This document shows positions 63,778 to 64,000 of a stretch of 64,000 nt of DNA, piece by piece. The position numbers were made by a program, and so were the translations under genes. This stretch comes from Rapana venosa (Eukaryota; Mollusca; Gastropoda; Neogastropoda; Muricidae): positions 21,489,056 to 21,553,055 of the forward strand of contig CM054167.1 in the NCBI GenBank assembly GCA_028751875.1, given 5' to 3'. Under the pieces are notes generated by a model, which worked only from the letters and a program-made list of their open reading frames with translations, searched no databases and had not been told where the DNA came from. How positions within the stretch are numbered: the stretch's first letter is position 1; every line of letters begins with the position of its first letter.

Positions 63778-64000
63778 CTCACTCAGTCTTCTGTTTTGCA
63801 CTCTGTTTTGATGGTTTCTTTTGCGGTGTCTCTGTCTGTCCTGTCTGTCTGCTCTTTCTGTTCTTCACTTCTCTTTTCTGCCACTTTCTCTCCTCTCCTC
63901 TTGCTGTTTCTTTCACGTTCTTTTCTCTGCTTCTCTCTCTCTTGTACTCTCTCTTGTCTTCTCGTCTGTTCCTGCCTCTTCTTTCTGTTTCTCTCTCTCG
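63095..64000. repeat. Pyrimidine-rich tract with a higher-order repeat
   Basis: (TC)n/(CCCT)n sequence in which TGTGCTACTCACTC, TTTTGCACTCTGTTTTGATGG, TTTCTTTTGCG and (CTGT)n recurs at 63402, 63576 and 63771, i.e. 170-195 bp units. It runs to the window end. Confidence 0.92.

Overview
The window is eukaryotic and animal-like. It holds intron-split genes, several non-LTR retrotransposons, DNA transposons with TTAA target sites, many tRNA-derived SINE families and an extreme load of microsatellites. The SINE types, a secreted Frizzled-type cysteine-rich gene and a CIP4/TOCA-type F-BAR gene suggest a lophotrochozoan, most likely a marine mollusc (perhaps a gastropod). This is inference; nothing here fixes the species.

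Two protein-coding genes can be supported, and they diverge from each other. (1) On the minus strand, 15432 down to 3617, three exons encode a small secreted protein: signal peptide, a first Frizzled-like cysteine-rich domain (CRD) with a frame break, a basic linker with a furin-like site, and a second CRD with all ten cysteines, followed at once by a stop codon. (2) On the plus strand, 28880 to 58081, seven consecutive exons encode the F-BAR domain of a CIP4/FBP17/TOCA-1 family membrane-bending protein. The extreme N-terminal exon(s) and the HR1 and SH3 exons were not found and probably lie in unrecognised sequence or outside the window.

Region by region. 1-1740: an inverted-repeat-ended repeat unit with a (TTG)n block. 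1741-3616: microsatellite-rich sequence downstream of the CRD gene. 3617-15432: the CRD gene, whose large intron carries a 20-bp minisatellite, several SINEs and a 2.9-kb RT/RNase H LINE inserted in an (AC)n tract. 15433-28879: mostly GT/CG/GA/CTGT repeats, a minisatellite at 19.4-19.9 kb, a dead L2-like LINE split by nested SINEs, and tandem SINE copies. 28880-58081: the F-BAR gene, with a 14.8-kb intron full of SINEs and microsatellites, a second inverted copy of the RT/RNase H LINE (44.7-46.0 kb), a nested pair of piggyBac-like elements in a SINE (51.75-54.33 kb), a 72-bp minisatellite and an L2-like LINE (55.2-57.4 kb). 58082-64000: SINEs, a 43-bp array, repeats shared with the first 1.7 kb, and a pyrimidine-rich tract.

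The most unusual signals are these. Short tandem arrays are phased exactly to exon edges: 101-bp units at 43.76 kb and 32-bp units at 49.39 kb each end in a splice acceptor and restart with bases resembling the exon. A SINE family joins a tRNA-like A-box head to a 5S rRNA-like segment. Two near-identical LINE copies both sit in (AC)n microsatellites. The piggyBac-like element has perfect TTAA duplications and contains a second, different piggyBac-like element. The CRD gene encodes two tandem CRDs.
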